From CAVTAV01 sp963732795 (GTDB taxonomy: Bacteria > Pseudomonadota > Alphaproteobacteria > CAVTAV01), in contig CAVTAV010000001.1 of NCBI GenBank assembly GCA_963732795.1, forward strand, positions 1-64,000: DNA of 64,000 nucleotides, read 5' to 3'. The stretch's first letter is position 1. The number at the start of each line of letters is the position of its first letter. This document shows positions 1 to 10,582 of the stretch, piece after piece. The notes beneath the pieces were generated by a model, which did no database searches, was not told where the DNA came from, and was given only the letters and a program-made list of their open reading frames with translations. A program made the position numbers and the translations under genes.

Positions 1-1079
1 AACGCATCAGGCGGCTTCCAAGCGGAGCGGTGGACGCCATGATGTCGTCTGGGTTGACGCCCCTGGTAAGGTCGGCCCACTTCGGTGGTTACGGACTTGA
101 CTGGATCACGCACGTCGACTGCGTGTCCCAGGTAGCTCAGGTGAGCGCATCGCTGGGCTGGTGCTTTAGCTTTCTGCTCCAGCATCAGTTTGTACTCGGG
201 CTGTTTCCTGCTGAGGCTCAGGAATACGTCTACGACCTGCATCCAAATCCGAAGATCGTGACATCCTTCATCCCCGCGGGGAAAGCGGCGACAACAGATG
301 GCGGTTTTCGTCTGAGCGGCCGCTGGGCCTTCGGATCGGGCGGCGACCATTGCGACTGGGCCATCGTCGGCGGCATGGCCACCGAACCGAACGCAAAGCC
401 ACGATGGTTTCTTCTAAAACCAGGCCAATTCAAGATCGTGGATACATGGCACAGCGTCGGGTTGAAGGGCACTGGCAGCAATGACATCGTCGCCGAAGAC
501 GCGCTCGTTTTGGACGACTTCACGGTTGAAATGGGGTCCGTTGGCACCGGTCAGTCACCCGGATCAAAACTCCTCAAGGAACCGCAGTATCGTACGTCAT
601 TGGGCTCGCAATTTCAGTTCGCCCTGCTTGCGCCGATGTTGGGCGCGGCGCGCGGCGCTTTGGAAGGTTTTGTCGAGTTCAGCCGCGACCGAAAGACGGG
701 CATGGTTCCCACCAAAGTGTCCGAGAACGCTCAGACCCTCGCGCGGATAGGAGAATCCTCTGGCGAGATAGAAGCGGCTTACGCCATCCTCGACAAGGTC
801 AGCCGTGGTGTTTGGTCTGGAGAATTGGCGCCGCCGACCGCGTCAGCTCAAGTTGGCCGGGACTTCGCAACGACCGCCAAATTGTTGGTGCAAGCGACAG
901 ATCGCCTTTTTGCCGTCACCGGCGCAAGGGGACTGAACGAAAGCAACCCGGTCGGCCGACATTGGCGTGATATCCATGCTATTGCTGCTCATGCAGCGCT
1001 TCAGACCGACGGGATGTTTCAAACGTTCGGCAAGTCGACATTCGATGGCCCTTCAATTCCGCCGGGCTTCACCAAATAG
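1..1079 (+). CDS. Flavin-dependent monooxygenase, acyl-CoA dehydrogenase fold (HsaA/HpaB-like), 5' partial
   Basis: The reading frame is open to the left edge, so the true start lies outside the window. The first visible residues (RRLPSGAV, then GLTPLVRSAHFGGYGLDW) are the N-terminal helix region of group D two-component flavin monooxygenases and acyl-CoA dehydrogenases. The central beta-domain reads GFRLSGRWAFGSGGDHCDW, and the C-terminal helical part ends GRHWRDIHAIAAHAALQ, as in HsaA-type oxygenases. This family hydroxylates phenolic rings using reduced flavin supplied by a separate reductase. A flavin reductase gene lies about 3 kb away on the other strand (3893-4402). The substrate is not deducible. 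An acyl-CoA dehydrogenase role is less likely because the closing motif and the reductase partner fit the monooxygenase group better. Confidence 0.8.
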   Translation, partial: RIRRLPSGAVDAMMSSGLTPLVRSAHFGGYGLDWITHVDCVSQVAQVSASLGWCFSFLLQHQFVLGLFPAEAQEYVYDLHPNPKIVTSFIPAGKAATTDGGFRLSGRWAFGSGGDHCDWAIVGGMATEPNAKPRWFLLKPGQFKIVDTWHSVGLKGTGSNDIVAEDALVLDDFTVEMGSVGTGQSPGSKLLKEPQYRTSLGSQFQFALLAPMLGAARGALEGFVEFSRDRKTGMVPTKVSENAQTLARIGESSGEIEAAYAILDKVSRGVWSGELAPPTASAQVGRDFATTAKLLVQATDRLFAVTGARGLNESNPVGRHWRDIHAIAAHAALQTDGMFQTFGKSTFDGPSIPPGFTK

Positions 1080-1100
1080 CAAGCTAACCAGGAGCAAACC

Positions 1101-1403
1101 ATGGCCGCAGATGGCGTTTGGAAGATAACTGTCAACAGTCCGATGGGCGCCCAAGAATCTACCTGGCGCCTGAGCACCAGCGGGACGGAACTCGAGGGTT
1201 CTTCCGAAGGGGGGCCTGGCGGAACGGTCGAAGCAAAGAATGGAAGGGCCGATAACGGGCATCTTACCTGGTCTGCCGACATAACCACTCCATTCCCGAT
1301 GACGCTGGAGTTCGACGTCACCGTGGATGGTGATTCCATGGTTGGCCAAGTCAAGGCCGGCTCGTTCGGACACTCACCCCTGAACGGAGTTCGCGTTGGA
1401 TAA
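1101..1403 (+). CDS. Small conserved hypothetical protein, 100 aa
   Basis: The start ATG at 1101 has an AGGAG about 8 bases upstream and follows the monooxygenase by 21 bases, so the two are probably cotranscribed. The protein is all beta in appearance. It opens GVWKITVNSPMGAQESTW and later reads PFPMTLEFDVTVDGDSMVG, a lipocalin-like pattern of short strands that I recognise as a recurrent uncharacterised family in environmental proteobacteria and actinobacteria. There is no signal peptide, membrane segment or catalytic motif. No function can be assigned, but the neighbours suggest a supporting role in the aromatic degradation cluster. Confidence 0.65.
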   Translation: MAADGVWKITVNSPMGAQESTWRLSTSGTELEGSSEGGPGGTVEAKNGRADNGHLTWSADITTPFPMTLEFDVTVDGDSMVGQVKAGSFGHSPLNGVRVG

Positions 1404-1577
1404 GTGCCGCTCTGCCGACAATTGACTGGCAGTTGAGCTTGCCGATTTATGTTGCCGGTTGGCGGCCTAGCGTCGTCTGTTTGATGTGGCACGCCATTCC
1501 TTTGGAACCCGGGCTGCGAACCCCAAGCCTCGCCCAAGATCCTGGTTGGCAGCTTAAAGAAATGAACGGAGCGCCCA

Positions 1578-2886
1578 ATGGTTGACGTGAACGAGACGCA
1601 CGATCCCAAGCGTCGGAGTTGGATCGATGCCGCCAACTCGCAGGACACGGACTTTCCTGTTCAAAACCTTCCGTTTGGCGTGTTCAGCGCTCCCGGGCGA
1701 AGCGCTCGAGGGGGCGTGGCGATCGGAGATCAAATCTTCGACCTGCGCGAAGCGCTCGGCGCGGGGCTGTTCTCCGGGCAAGCCGAGGTGGCGGCAAAGG
1801 CCGCAGCTGGTTCCGTCCTGAATCCACTGATGGCCATGGGCCGGAGGCCCAGTGCCGCTCTGCGCGAACGCCTCGCGGATCTCTTGTGGATTGGGGGACC
1901 CGACGCCGAGGCTGTCAAGTCAAATACCGGGGCGCTCCTGGTATCACAGAGCCAAGCCGAGCTTCACCTTCCTGCCGACATCGGGGCATTTACCGACTTC
2001 TGCTGTTCTTATGATCACGTGAAGTCGCCTAGGCCCCAGCGGCAAACCAGCCGAGCCGTTCTTTTACGTTCCTGTCGCATACAATGGACGCGCCAGTTCG
2101 GTGCAGCCATCGGGCACTGACATCAAGCGACCGATGGGCCAGTTCCGCAAAGACGGCGACGTCATCGCTTACGGCCCTGAACCGCGTTTGGACTTTGAAG
2201 TTGAGTTCGCGGCCCTTGTGGCAGGAGGCAATGCGCTTGGTGCTTCTATTCCGGTGTCAGAGGCCGAGAACTCTCTCTTCGGATACTGCCTCTTGAACGA
2301 CTGGTCCGCCAGAGGCATTCAGTTCTTCGAGAGCGTGCTCGGACCCTTTCTCGGCAAGAGCTTCTGCACTACCGTCTCCCCCTGGATCGTGACGGCAGAA
2401 GCGCTGGCTCCGTTTCGCACGTCGGCCCGTCCTCGGGCTTCCGGCGATCCGTCGATTCCTTCCCATCTGCTCGACCCATCGGACCAAGCGGAGGGCGGGC
2501 TCGACGTTGAACTGACCGCCTACATTCGCACTGCGGCGATGACGAAAAACGGAGACACTCCCGTGAAGATCGTTTCGACGAACTTCAAACACATGTACTG
2601 GACCATGGCGCAAATGCTGGCCCACCACGCAAGCAATGGATGTAATCTTTCCGCCGGAGACCTGTTAGCCAGCGGAACGGTCTCGGGCCCCGATGCGATT
2701 TCCAGAGCCTGTTTGGCAGAACTCAATGAACGGGGCACAAACCCTGTCGAACTGCCGAACGGCGAGTCGCGGATTTGGCTCGAGGACGGCGACGAACTCT
2801 CCATGAGAGGCCGGGCCTCACGAGAAGGGTTTGTCCCGATCGGTTTTGGCGAATGCATCGGGAAAGTCACGCCAGCGGCTGGCTAG
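1578..2886 (+). CDS. Fumarylacetoacetase (FAH), frame-disrupted
   Basis: Fumarylacetoacetase cleaves fumarylacetoacetate to fumarate and acetoacetate in homogentisate/tyrosine breakdown. The N-terminal domain reads RRSWIDAANSQDTDFPVQNL and GVFS, typical of the long FAH type. The catalytic half has YNGRASSVQPSGTDIKRPMG, DFEVEFAALV, NDWSARGIQ, FLGKSFCTT and SGTVSGPD. The reading frame changes once: the frame starting at 1578 runs to about 2027, then one surplus base (C at 2028/2029) must be skipped, after which LGPSGKPAEPFFYVPVAYNG continues without a break to 2886. Rejoined length is about 435 residues, the normal FAH length. The start is the ATG at 1578, with GGAG upstream. One insertion could be a sequence error; if real, the gene is dead. 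Confidence 0.85.
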
Positions 2887-2924
2887 GCGAAGCTTGAATA
2901 CCTTAATCGAAAAGAGCCAAAAAA

Positions 2925-3864
2925 ATGATCATCGACGTCCACGCTCATCATATCCCGGCCGAATTTGCGCAATTTCTGGCCGGCTCCGCCCCACCTGGAG
3001 TCCTCCGGCCAGCCATCCCCTCCCGGGTTTCCCCAGCTTCCGCCGTTCGAAGCGCGCTTCGAGCCAATGAGTTCCGCAGGCGTAGGGCGGCAGGTTCTGT
3101 CCTCGTTCATGAGCTTTTACGTTCCGGACCGGGAACGAGGTGTGGCCGGTGCGCGCCTCCTAAACGACCATCTTAGCAGCCTGTGTAAACAATACCCTGG
3201 CAAGCTATCCTTTTGGGCGACGCTTCCGTTACCACATGTCGAGGACGCTATAGCAGAGATCGGTCGATCCTTTGACCAACTTGGTGCGGTCGGGGTGATT
3301 CTCAGCACCTTCGTCATGAACGGTTCAATCGCGCGAGAAGAGTTTGAGCCCATGTATGCCGAACTCGATAGGCGCAATGCTGTCGTCTTCTTGCATCCGT
3401 GCCAAAATGGACTTTGCTCGCCGCTTATCAATGACTTCGGCCTTACGGTCTGCGCGGGCGCCTCAATGGAGGACGCCGTGGCGGCCCTTCACCTGATCGC
3501 GCGTCAGATTCCGATAAGGTATCCGAACATCAGGTTCATCGTTCCACACTTTGGCGGCATCTTGCCCATGCTGTTGAACCGCTTGGACGGGCAAATGCCG
3601 CAGCAGGGATTTGCCGAGGAACCGAGCGTTACTGCCGGAAAGTTCTTTTATGACACGGTGGGCTGGGGATCGAAGGCAGCGCTGATTGCGGCCGTCGAAG
3701 CTTTCGGGGATACGCAGCTCGTACCAGGCAGCGACTATCCGGTCTTGCTTCCCTGGGAGAGCTATGCCCAAACCTTTGGGCACATCCGCCGTGCTGGACT
3801 ACCAGAGGATTCGGTCGAACGTATTTTGCACACAAACGCTCAGCGGTTGCTTGGCCTTTCGTGA
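2925..3864 (+). CDS. Amidohydrolase family 2 (ACMSD-type decarboxylase/hydrolase), frame-disrupted
   Basis: The N-terminus MIIDVHAHHIP carries the metal-binding HxH pair of the ACMSD/amidohydrolase-2 family, TIM-barrel enzymes that decarboxylate or hydrolyse ring acids and ring-cleavage products. Further family signatures are SSAGVGRQVLS, PGKLSFWATLPLP, FLHP, the strand FIVPHFGG with a metal/substrate His, and GSDYPV with the final catalytic Asp. The first 20 to 25 residues are in one frame and the rest in the +1 frame. The switch, equivalent to one inserted base, lies between about 2985 and 3010 in a C-rich run. Rejoined length is about 312 residues, close to family norm. It follows fahA by 38 bases, so it is likely in the same transcript. 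The reaction is unknown. Confidence 0.8.
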
Positions 3865-3892
3865 GCTTTTATGCTCGCGGCTACGCCCACGT

Positions 3893-4402
3893 TTAGCTTG
3901 CGACGGGATCAACAATGTATTTTCCCGCGAAGAATATGAGTGGGTCACCATTGACGTCACATGCTAGCTTCTCGATTCTGGCTATGAATATGCGATGATC
4001 ACCAGCGTCGACGGTCTTCTCTGTGACGCATTCAAGGTTTGCTATGCAACCTTTGAGTATGGGCACACCAGTATCCCCATATTCGAACTGGACTTGATCA
4101 AATCGGTCAATGCCGCGTTGGGCGAACCTGTCGGCGAGAGGCTTCTGACTGGCGCGCAATATGTTGACCGCGAAGCATCCCGAGGCCTCTAGGGCGGCAA
4201 GGCTTCCTGCGCTCAGGGCGACGGTGACGAGGAGCAGCGGAGGGTCAAGTGACACCGACGTTAGCCCGTTCAACGTGAACCCAACTGGCTGCCCAGACGA
4301 CGCACAAGTGGTGACGACAGCGACGCCAGTTGCAAAACAACCAAACGCATCTCTCAGGCGCCGCGTTTCACTCACAACCTCCAGGTCAATCGCAATGCCC
4401 AT
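3893..4402 (-). CDS. Flavin reductase (RutF/HpaC/HsaB-like), 169 aa
   Basis: The protein is a short flavin reductase of the DIM6/NTAB family, which makes FMNH2 or FADH2 with NAD(P)H for a partner monooxygenase. Seen motifs are RDAFGCFATGVAVVTT near residue 20, GFTLNGLTSVSLDPPLLLV with the flavin-binding S/T-x-S pattern, CFAVNIL, and DHRIFIARIE near the C-terminus. The length of about 170 residues is standard. It is transcribed towards the amidohydrolase gene (convergent), so it is a separate unit from the oxygenase at the window's left edge, but it is the only obvious reductase partner nearby. Confidence 0.85.
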   Translation of the reverse strand: MGIAIDLEVVSETRRLRDAFGCFATGVAVVTTCASSGQPVGFTLNGLTSVSLDPPLLLVTVALSAGSLAALEASGCFAVNILRASQKPLADRFAQRGIDRFDQVQFEYGDTGVPILKGCIANLECVTEKTVDAGDHRIFIARIEKLACDVNGDPLIFFAGKYIVDPVAS

Positions 4403-4504
4403 TGCCGCCCCTATGCGCTAGTAACCACGATAGAAATACCGTGGCCTTCCGACACAAAAATACCAGCATACCCTTGATGCCGCCAATTTGATCTCAGGAT
4501 ATCA

Positions 4505-4860
4505 GGTATTAGTGCTGACCTGCCCTGTTCCTGATCCCTCGGTTTGAGTGAGGATCCGTCCCCAAATGCCCCGAGACCATCTCTTTGGGTCGGTAGGCTT
4601 TCCTGGCCGGCCGAAGTCGAGCGTGACGCCGTTCGTGTAAGCCCATAGATCCAGATCGCGCGAGACGAACTCCGATCCCTGGTCGACGCGGATAGCCTTC
4701 GGGTAACCGGCCTTGGCGCAAACTCGTTCCAGTGTCTCAACCGCATTGTCGCCGCGATAGCTGATCAGCGGATCGAGAACCGGCGAGTAGCGCGAGAAGA
4801 TGTCGGCCGCCGGATCGTCAGCGACAACAGGACCGAGATGACCAATCGCCGGCTCATATA
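4505..4860 (-). mobile_element. IS3-family OrfB transposase remnant
   Basis: Translating the minus strand gives, in one frame without a start codon, SYRGDNAVETLERVCAKAGY, PKAIRVDQGSEFVSRDLDLW and AYTNGVTLDFGRPGKPTD. This is the DDE core of IS3-family OrfB around the second Asp. Immediately after GKPTD the expected NAFIE segment with the catalytic Glu is missing, and the frame runs into non-family sequence, so there is an internal deletion. Near 4516 the sequence TGACCTGCCCTG resembles the terminal inverted repeat of IS3-type elements and may be the right end. The upstream half of OrfB and all of OrfA are absent here. It is certainly non-functional. Confidence 0.75.
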
Positions 4861-4865
4861 CTAAG

Positions 4866-4893
4866 CATCCGGTATCTCGATTTTTCTATATCG
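4866..4893 (+). promoter_or_regulatory. AT-rich upstream element of the TonB receptor gene
   Basis: The stretch TCGATTTTTCTATATCG about 100 bases before the receptor start is AT-rich against its surroundings. A similar arrangement (TCGAT, 6 bases, TATATCG) occurs at 10590-10607 between the divergent FAH-family gene and the MFS gene. It may be a promoter or a shared operator. No regulator gene is visible in the window to pair with it. Confidence 0.25.
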
Positions 4894-4991
4894 CTGAGCC
4901 CATACATAGTGAGCGTGAGCGAATTGCGGTCCGTTTAGAGAATCTCGTCTTGAGGTGAACGCCGCAGACAAATTGAGATAGGGGGAAGACG

Positions 4992-7558
4992 ATGCGTTCC
5001 GACATGTCCGCGAAAGTCCGTTCTGTCAGCGCCTCCTTGCTGGCGTCCGTCGCAATTTCCATCGTTGGGTTATGCGCCCTCCCTGCGAGCGCGCAAACGG
5101 AACCCACTCCCACGAGAACGGATACCTCTCCGACGCCGACAGGAACGAACGTCTTGCCGGAGGTCGTCGTGACGGCCCAACGCCGTGACCAATCGCTTCA
5201 GCATGCGGCCTTGGCAGTGGCGGCGATCACTGGCGATCAGCTGCAGTCGCGCGGGGTAAATGATATCACAGACATCACTCGCCTGGTGCCGGCCGTTCAG
5301 ATCAACCGGCGGCCAGGGATCGTCCACGTTGCGACTACACGGCGTCCGGTCGGCCGGCCTAAACGAATTCGCCGATCCCGCTGTCGCCGTGAGCATCGAT
5401 GGCATGTATCTTCCGCGGCCTACGTCGCATATGGGACTATTCTATGATCTTGAGCGGGTCGAAGTTCTAAAGGGTCCCCAAGGCACGCTCTATGGCCGAA
5501 ACACGGCCGCGGGAGTGTATCTTGATATTCGCGCGCCCCCCAACTTGGCGAATTTGGGGGGGGTCTCACGAGTTGGAGGCGGGGAACTACGATCTGAAGC
5601 GGGCTACCGGTGCCCTGAACGCACCCCTGTCTCAAAAAGCGGCACTTCGGGTGGCATTCGATATTACAGACCGGGGAGGCTATTTTTCGGACGGGACCGG
5701 GGACGATGAGCACCAGGCCGGGCGGGCGCAGTTGAAGCTGGTTCCTTCGGATTCGCTGAAGATCGTGCTCCGTGCCGACTACGCACACCAGGGCGGCAAA
5801 GGCTCAGGCGGTACGGCTTGGTGCGCCGGCGGAGTGACCCCCGGCCGCCCCAAGGATTCCGACCGGGCAGTTCTACGGTGATCCTTTCACCAGCATCGCC
5901 TCGCAGGTCCCGACGATCATGGCGGCCGCGCCCGGCTCTCCCGCAACCAACCTGTTCCACACGCCAGGCGGCGATTTCTGGGGCGTCTACAACGACTTTG
6001 ATTTCGTTCCCGACGCGTTCGTTCCCATCGACCCTCTAACGGCCAAGCCTGGAATAGACGACACGAATTGGTCGGTCTCAGGCCAACTGGATTGGAGCGT
6101 CTTTGGACGGAACTTTGACGTTCATTCCGACATATCGCCACGAGAGCGTTGACTTTGTGTCCTGGGCACCCGGTGCGACTCTGGCGGAGAAAATCAAACC
6201 GAACAATACACGGCGGAACTTCGCTTCGTGTCCAATCCGGATGATAGATTCAACTACATTGTGGGCAGTTATTATTACAACGACAGTCACCCCGGCCTCG
6301 CCGAGTATGACGGTCAAGGAATCGCCGCGCCGCCAGTCCCTGCTGGCGGCCCGCTTGGGCTCATCTACACCGCGCCCAACATGCAATTGCAGAACAACAA
6401 ATAATAAGGCGTGGAGCATTGCCGCGTTCGCCGACGCCACCTTTTCTGTGACCGACACTTTTCCGCATTACCGCAGGCATTCGCTATACGCACGACGATA
6501 AGAGCACTACGTCTACGGATCGGGCGGTAAATTACTTTGTGCCGAACTTCGGCGCTACATTCCCATTTGGCCCAGGCGCCACAGATGCCGCTGGGAACTT
6601 GATCATTCCTAACAATTCACCCAGCTGCAACCCTTTCGTCCCTCCTTTTACCGGCTGCAACGTGACGTACCCGGTCGGCGGTATTCCCGCAGTCTTCTCG
6701 ACGGTGGCGTCAAAGACTTGGAACAACGTGACTTGGAAGGGGGGTCTTGAGTGGGATGTCCGGCCGGACTCGTTGTTGTACGCGACCGCGAGCAATGGTT
6801 ATAAGACCGGTGGCTTTTACTTTTCTCCTCCGGGCACACCAAACAGCTACAAGCCCGAAAAACTAACGGCGTACACCCTCGGACTGAAAAACACATTTTT
6901 GGATCGACGGCTTACAGTCAACGTGGAAGCGTTTTACTGGATATATAAAGATCAGCAGGTCGGCGCCTTACTGTTTGGAGGGCCGTTCATTACGCTACCA
7001 ACCCAGAACGCAAAGAAGGCCACCATCAAGGGCGCGGAGCTGGAGATGCAGTATTTGCTCACACCGAGCACTTTCCTTCACGCGGACGTCCAGTATTCGG
7101 ATGCCGGATACGACGCATATACGTTTAGGAGCGCATTCTTCGTCCCCGTCCCAGGTTGCGCGCTCATCGGACCTGACACCAATCCCTTGAATTTAGTTTA
7201 TGACTGCAGCGGCAATCGTCTTGTTCAGTCCCCGAGGTGGACCGCGGCCTTCGGCATTCAGCAGACGGTATCTCTTGGGAGCATCGGCGACCTCGTCGTC
7301 AGGGTGGACTCGAGGTACGAGTCGACGAGGCTGGCGGGTTACGCTGTGTGGCAGCGAATAGACGGTAATACCAGCACCGACGCCAGCATCACCTATCAGG
7401 CTCCTGAAGGCAGATGGAGCGTTCAGGGTTATGTCCGCAATATTGAAAACGACGCCGTTCCTATTGGCCTAGCGCAGGCATTCAACAATACGCCGGTATT
7501 GGCTACGCAAGTACGCCCGCCAAGAACTTATGGGCTGCGCGTCTCCGCACATTTCTAA
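4992..7558 (+). CDS. TonB-dependent outer membrane receptor, frame-disrupted
   Basis: The start ATG at 4992 has a strong AGGGGGAAG upstream and a Sec signal peptide (SVASLLASVAISIVGLCALPASAQ is the approximate span, residues 15-36). The TonB box region reads LPEVVVTAQRRDQSLQ. The plug has FYDLERVEVLKGPQGTLYGR and NTAAGV, and the barrel closes with RPPRTYGLRVSAHF at the C-terminus. Rejoined length is about 850 residues. The frame changes about seven times, near 5330, 5560, 5845, 6110, 6185, 6405 and 6463, and most changes equal one inserted base. The family imports siderophores or organic substrates with TonB energy; within this cluster uptake of the degraded compound is likely. Either a pseudogene or poor sequence. 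Confidence 0.8.
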
Positions 7559-7937
7559 TCTAAAATAGATTTTGCAGGTTAGGCTACTAAGCCCACTTCG
7601 CGAGGATTGGCGTCGAACTGGTAGTCCGCACACCCGGTTCACCTGCGGTCCGGCCCCATCGAGGCCGCGCCAAGGCGCTGTGGAGGCATCCTCCCCGCGA
7701 TCCAGGCCGTTCAGGACGAGCACAGGGCCGAGGCAGAGGTCGTCGGCCTTCCCCGATCAAGGTCAGAGCGAGGTAGCCATGGGATCTCGATTGGCCCGGT
7801 CCGTCCCAGCTACGGATCATGGGCAGCACTGGCTCTGGAAGCCAGGTCATGTCGTCGCCTTGAAGGCCATTTATCGTTTTGATGCTTTGCACAAGAATCC
7901 GCGCTGAGCTTAGAAACGCAACGGCGGAGTAACAGTC
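7559..7937. other. Intergenic stretch without a recognisable gene
   Basis: These 379 bases lie between the TonB receptor and the SDR gene. Open frames on both strands are short and give no recognisable protein. No clear terminator hairpin with a T-run, RNA gene or insertion sequence end was seen. The last 20 bases carry a GGCGGAG-like ribosome binding site for the SDR gene. Confidence 0.5.
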
Positions 7938-8804
7938 ATGGAACTTGAGGGAAAGACAGCGTTCATCACGGGTGGCTCGAGCGGCATAGGATTTGGCATT
8001 GCTGTGGCCCTCGCGGAGCAAGGCGCGCGCATCGCGATTACTGGTACTCGTCGCGACCGACTAGAAGCTGCGGGCGACCGGCTTCGGGCCAGCGGCGCGC
8101 ACGTCCATACGCTCCAATTCGATGTCAGGGACCGTGCAGCGTTCGTTCAAGCGGCCGATGAGACAGAGTCCATATTGGGTCCGGTCGATGTTCTTTGTAA
8201 TAATGCGGGTAGAGGGCTCCTGTTGCCGATAAAAGAAGCAACGTATAGTGACTGGGACTGGCTGTTGGGCGTGAATATCGGGGGTGTGGTGAACGGTGTC
8301 CAGACGTTTCTCCCGCGTTTGCGCGCACGGGGCGCAGGCGGCCACATCATGACGACTGCATCAATGGGGGGCCTTGTCGGAAGTGCCAGAAGTGGACTCT
8401 ACGCAACTACCAAGATGGCCGTTGTCGGCATGATGGAATGCCTTCGTGGTGAGTTGGCCGACGAGAACATAGGCGTTTCGGTCTTCTGCCCACATCTGGT
8501 TCGCTCGCGCATTCGTGAGCACGCCGCGCTTCGACCGTGCCCTGTCCCATCCGATGCTCCGCCGCTACAGTACGATCCTGATGTAGGCATGGATCCGGTC
8601 GAAGCCGGGAGGCGGGTCGTAGAAGGCATCCGGCACAATGATCTCTATATTTTGTCGCATCCTGAGATTGAGGGGATCATCAGAGAGCGCTTCGGCTCAA
8701 TCCTTGCCTCTCTTCCGGCCGAAGAGCCTGATCCGAAGCGGGTTGCGGCCGAGCGGCCGAGCCTCAGCTATTCCGTTTACACCGAAGCCCGGGCGCGCCG
8801 TTGA
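7938..8804 (+). CDS. Short-chain dehydrogenase/reductase, 288 aa
   Basis: A classical SDR, an NAD(P)-dependent oxidoreductase acting on alcohols or ketones. The nucleotide-binding motif TGGSSGIGFG sits near residues 11-20, the structural NNAGRG near residue 90, the catalytic Ser in TTASMGG near residue 142, and the YATTK active site near residues 155-160. The C-terminal part, with FCPHLVRSRI and an extended tail to 288 residues, is longer than the 250-residue minimum and fits the subgroup found in sterol or aromatic degradation clusters. The frame is intact, unlike most genes in this segment. Start ATG at 7938 has GGCGGAG 10 bases upstream. The substrate is unknown; it presumably serves the surrounding catabolic pathway. 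Confidence 0.85.
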   Translation: MELEGKTAFITGGSSGIGFGIAVALAEQGARIAITGTRRDRLEAAGDRLRASGAHVHTLQFDVRDRAAFVQAADETESILGPVDVLCNNAGRGLLLPIKEATYSDWDWLLGVNIGGVVNGVQTFLPRLRARGAGGHIMTTASMGGLVGSARSGLYATTKMAVVGMMECLRGELADENIGVSVFCPHLVRSRIREHAALRPCPVPSDAPPLQYDPDVGMDPVEAGRRVVEGIRHNDLYILSHPEIEGIIRERFGSILASLPAEEPDPKRVAAERPSLSYSVYTEARARR

Positions 8805-9497
8805 ACCCAATGCCGCCGAACTTGATTGAGGCCGCTAGGTGAACCATACCATCTCCATTGCGCAGGCCGAGAACGCTGGCGGCACATCCTCACTGACAAA
8901 TCGCGACATCGCTTGACGGTCATGAGGGCTCAAGCGGAGTTAGTTAAGAAGAGAAATGAAGAGCCGCGGTCCAAAGAACTTCCCAGGGCCAGGGAGATCT
9001 TGCCAAAGGCGTTCTTGCCTTCGAGGCTGGCTCACACCGCGCCCAGCGGCTCGGCCAGTCCCCCTTGGCTACTGCCGAAATGCTCGCCCTCGCATACACG
9101 ACGAGGCCGCGAAGTAACCCCAAGCCTCCGTCAGCTCCAATAGGCCGAGCCAAGTAGCAGCTGAAACAGCGCCCAAACGAGCACCCACTGCCAGCGCAAG
9201 CACAGCCAAGCTCACCGCATCTCATCACGACGCTTCGACGCACGTCGAGCGCCTCGGCGCATTGGCGAAGCCTTCGGGTAACCTCACGAGCATTGTCCCC
9301 AGGCTGGCCCGTCGGGTCCAGCACGAACTTGCGGAGTGTTACGCGCGAAATCCAGCGTTTTGCTTAAGTCGCCCTTACGGTGGCAAATTACGCGATCTGG
9401 CACGTTTGGCGGATAGATCCGACAGCACGAACCAAGCCGCAGACCAGCCCGGGCGGCTAGTGGGTGGGCGCTAGTCTTCCTGCTCATGAACGGCGGG
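8805..9497. other. Gene-poor stretch, possible trace of an IS3 OrfA
   Basis: About 690 bases between the SDR gene and the FAH-family gene contain no convincing gene. On the plus strand, about 8925-9020, a frame reads EEPRSKELPRAREILPKAF, which faintly resembles the leucine-zipper end of IS3-family OrfA (pattern ELxRANEILKxAS). The resemblance is too weak to call an element. No tRNA, terminator or repeat was seen. Confidence 0.3.
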
Positions 9498-10514
9498 TCA
9501 GCTCTCCGCGACACATCTCGTTCGCTGGACGCCGAGGCCGGTAATCGAGCCTTCCATAATGTCGCCGGGCTTCAGGAAGACGCCGTGCATAGACCCGTTC
9601 CCGGCTGGCGAGCCGGTCGCGATCACGTCACCCGGCATGAGATTGACCAAACGCGAAAGCCACTCGATCTGGCGGGCAATGTCGATCAGCATATCGGACG
9701 TAGACTCATCCTGCATGACCTTGCCATTGACGGCCAACCTGATCTTAAGGTCGTAGGGGTCCGGCACGAAGGCCGCCGGCACAAACAACGGACCAAAAGG
9801 TGCAAAGGTTGGGTGGCTCTTGCAGGCCAACCAATCGGCTCCCATGGGGCCGCTCCGCAGCAATTCACGCGCCGTGACGTCGTTGAGGATGGCGTAACCG
9901 GCGACGTGCTCCATCGCGTCGGCCGCCTTCACGCGCCTTGCGGGCCGGCCAATGATCACGGCCAGTTCAAGCTCCCAGTCGGGCTTCTCGACGTCCCGGG
10001 GAAGGATGACGTCGTCTTGTCCGCCGACCATGCAGGTGGGCAGCTTGATGAAGCAAAACGGCGTGGACGTCTTTGCGCGCTCATTCAGCTGAGCCTCTAT
10101 CTTGCGCGCCAACTCCTCGGGATCTTCTCCGTCCGAACCCTGGGGCCGCATTGACGGATCACCTCGGATCATCCCTCCAACGTGACCACGATAGTTCGCA
10201 CCGGTGCAAAAGAACTGCCGGGGCAAATTGACGGGGGGGTGGGCGCGCAACCCTTCGATCGGAGTCAGCAATCCCGACACACGCTCGGAAACCTTGTCGC
10301 CGCGTATCGCGTCCGCCCACCGTCGCAACTCTGGAAAGGCCTCGTCCCACTCACTCAGGACCGCCAACACTGAATTGCCGTTGCGACCTCCTGGTTCGCG
10401 GAGCGCATCCAATGCGATTGCGCGACCATCGATCACCAGCGCGCCAAAAGGCTCTCCTCCGGCGATGGAGAACGTTCCAAGGGCGAACTCGGCACTCACG
10501 TCGCTAGTCGGCAT
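9498..10514 (-). CDS. Fumarylacetoacetate hydrolase-fold family protein, 338 aa
   Basis: The C-terminal domain is the FAH fold used by 2-keto-4-pentenoate hydratase, fumarylpyruvate hydrolase and related ring-fission enzymes. It contains FCTGANYRGH, the metal-binding core PDWELELAVIIGRPARRV, GYAILNDVTARE, SHPTFAPFGP and the signature PGDVIATGSPAGNG. An N-terminal domain of about 110 residues precedes it. The frame extends upstream to 10550, but the start is placed at the ATG at 10514 because GGAGG lies six bases before it. It is divergent from the MFS transporter gene. It may process a ring-cleavage product distinct from fumarylacetoacetate, since a dedicated FAH is already present at 1578-2886. 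Confidence 0.85.
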   Translation of the reverse strand: MPTSDVSAEFALGTFSIAGGEPFGALVIDGRAIALDALREPGGRNGNSVLAVLSEWDEAFPELRRWADAIRGDKVSERVSGLLTPIEGLRAHPPVNLPRQFFCTGANYRGHVGGMIRGDPSMRPQGSDGEDPEELARKIEAQLNERAKTSTPFCFIKLPTCMVGGQDDVILPRDVEKPDWELELAVIIGRPARRVKAADAMEHVAGYAILNDVTARELLRSGPMGADWLACKSHPTFAPFGPLFVPAAFVPDPYDLKIRLAVNGKVMQDESTSDMLIDIARQIEWLSRLVNLMPGDVIATGSPAGNGSMHGVFLKPGDIMEGSITGLGVQRTRCVAES

Positions 10515-10582
10515 GTATTTCCTCCAACAGATGTCAACACGAACCCTCATAGCTAAGGCATTCCACTCCCGTTTAAGAATAG

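Noticed and set aside
1019..1648. 209-codon minus-strand frame across the genes at 1 and 1101
   Set aside because: It runs antisense to two recognisable genes and has no family motif.
4411..4746. A 111-codon minus-strand gene
   Set aside because: It is a shifted frame of the IS3 OrfB remnant, whose true frame shows the transposase core.
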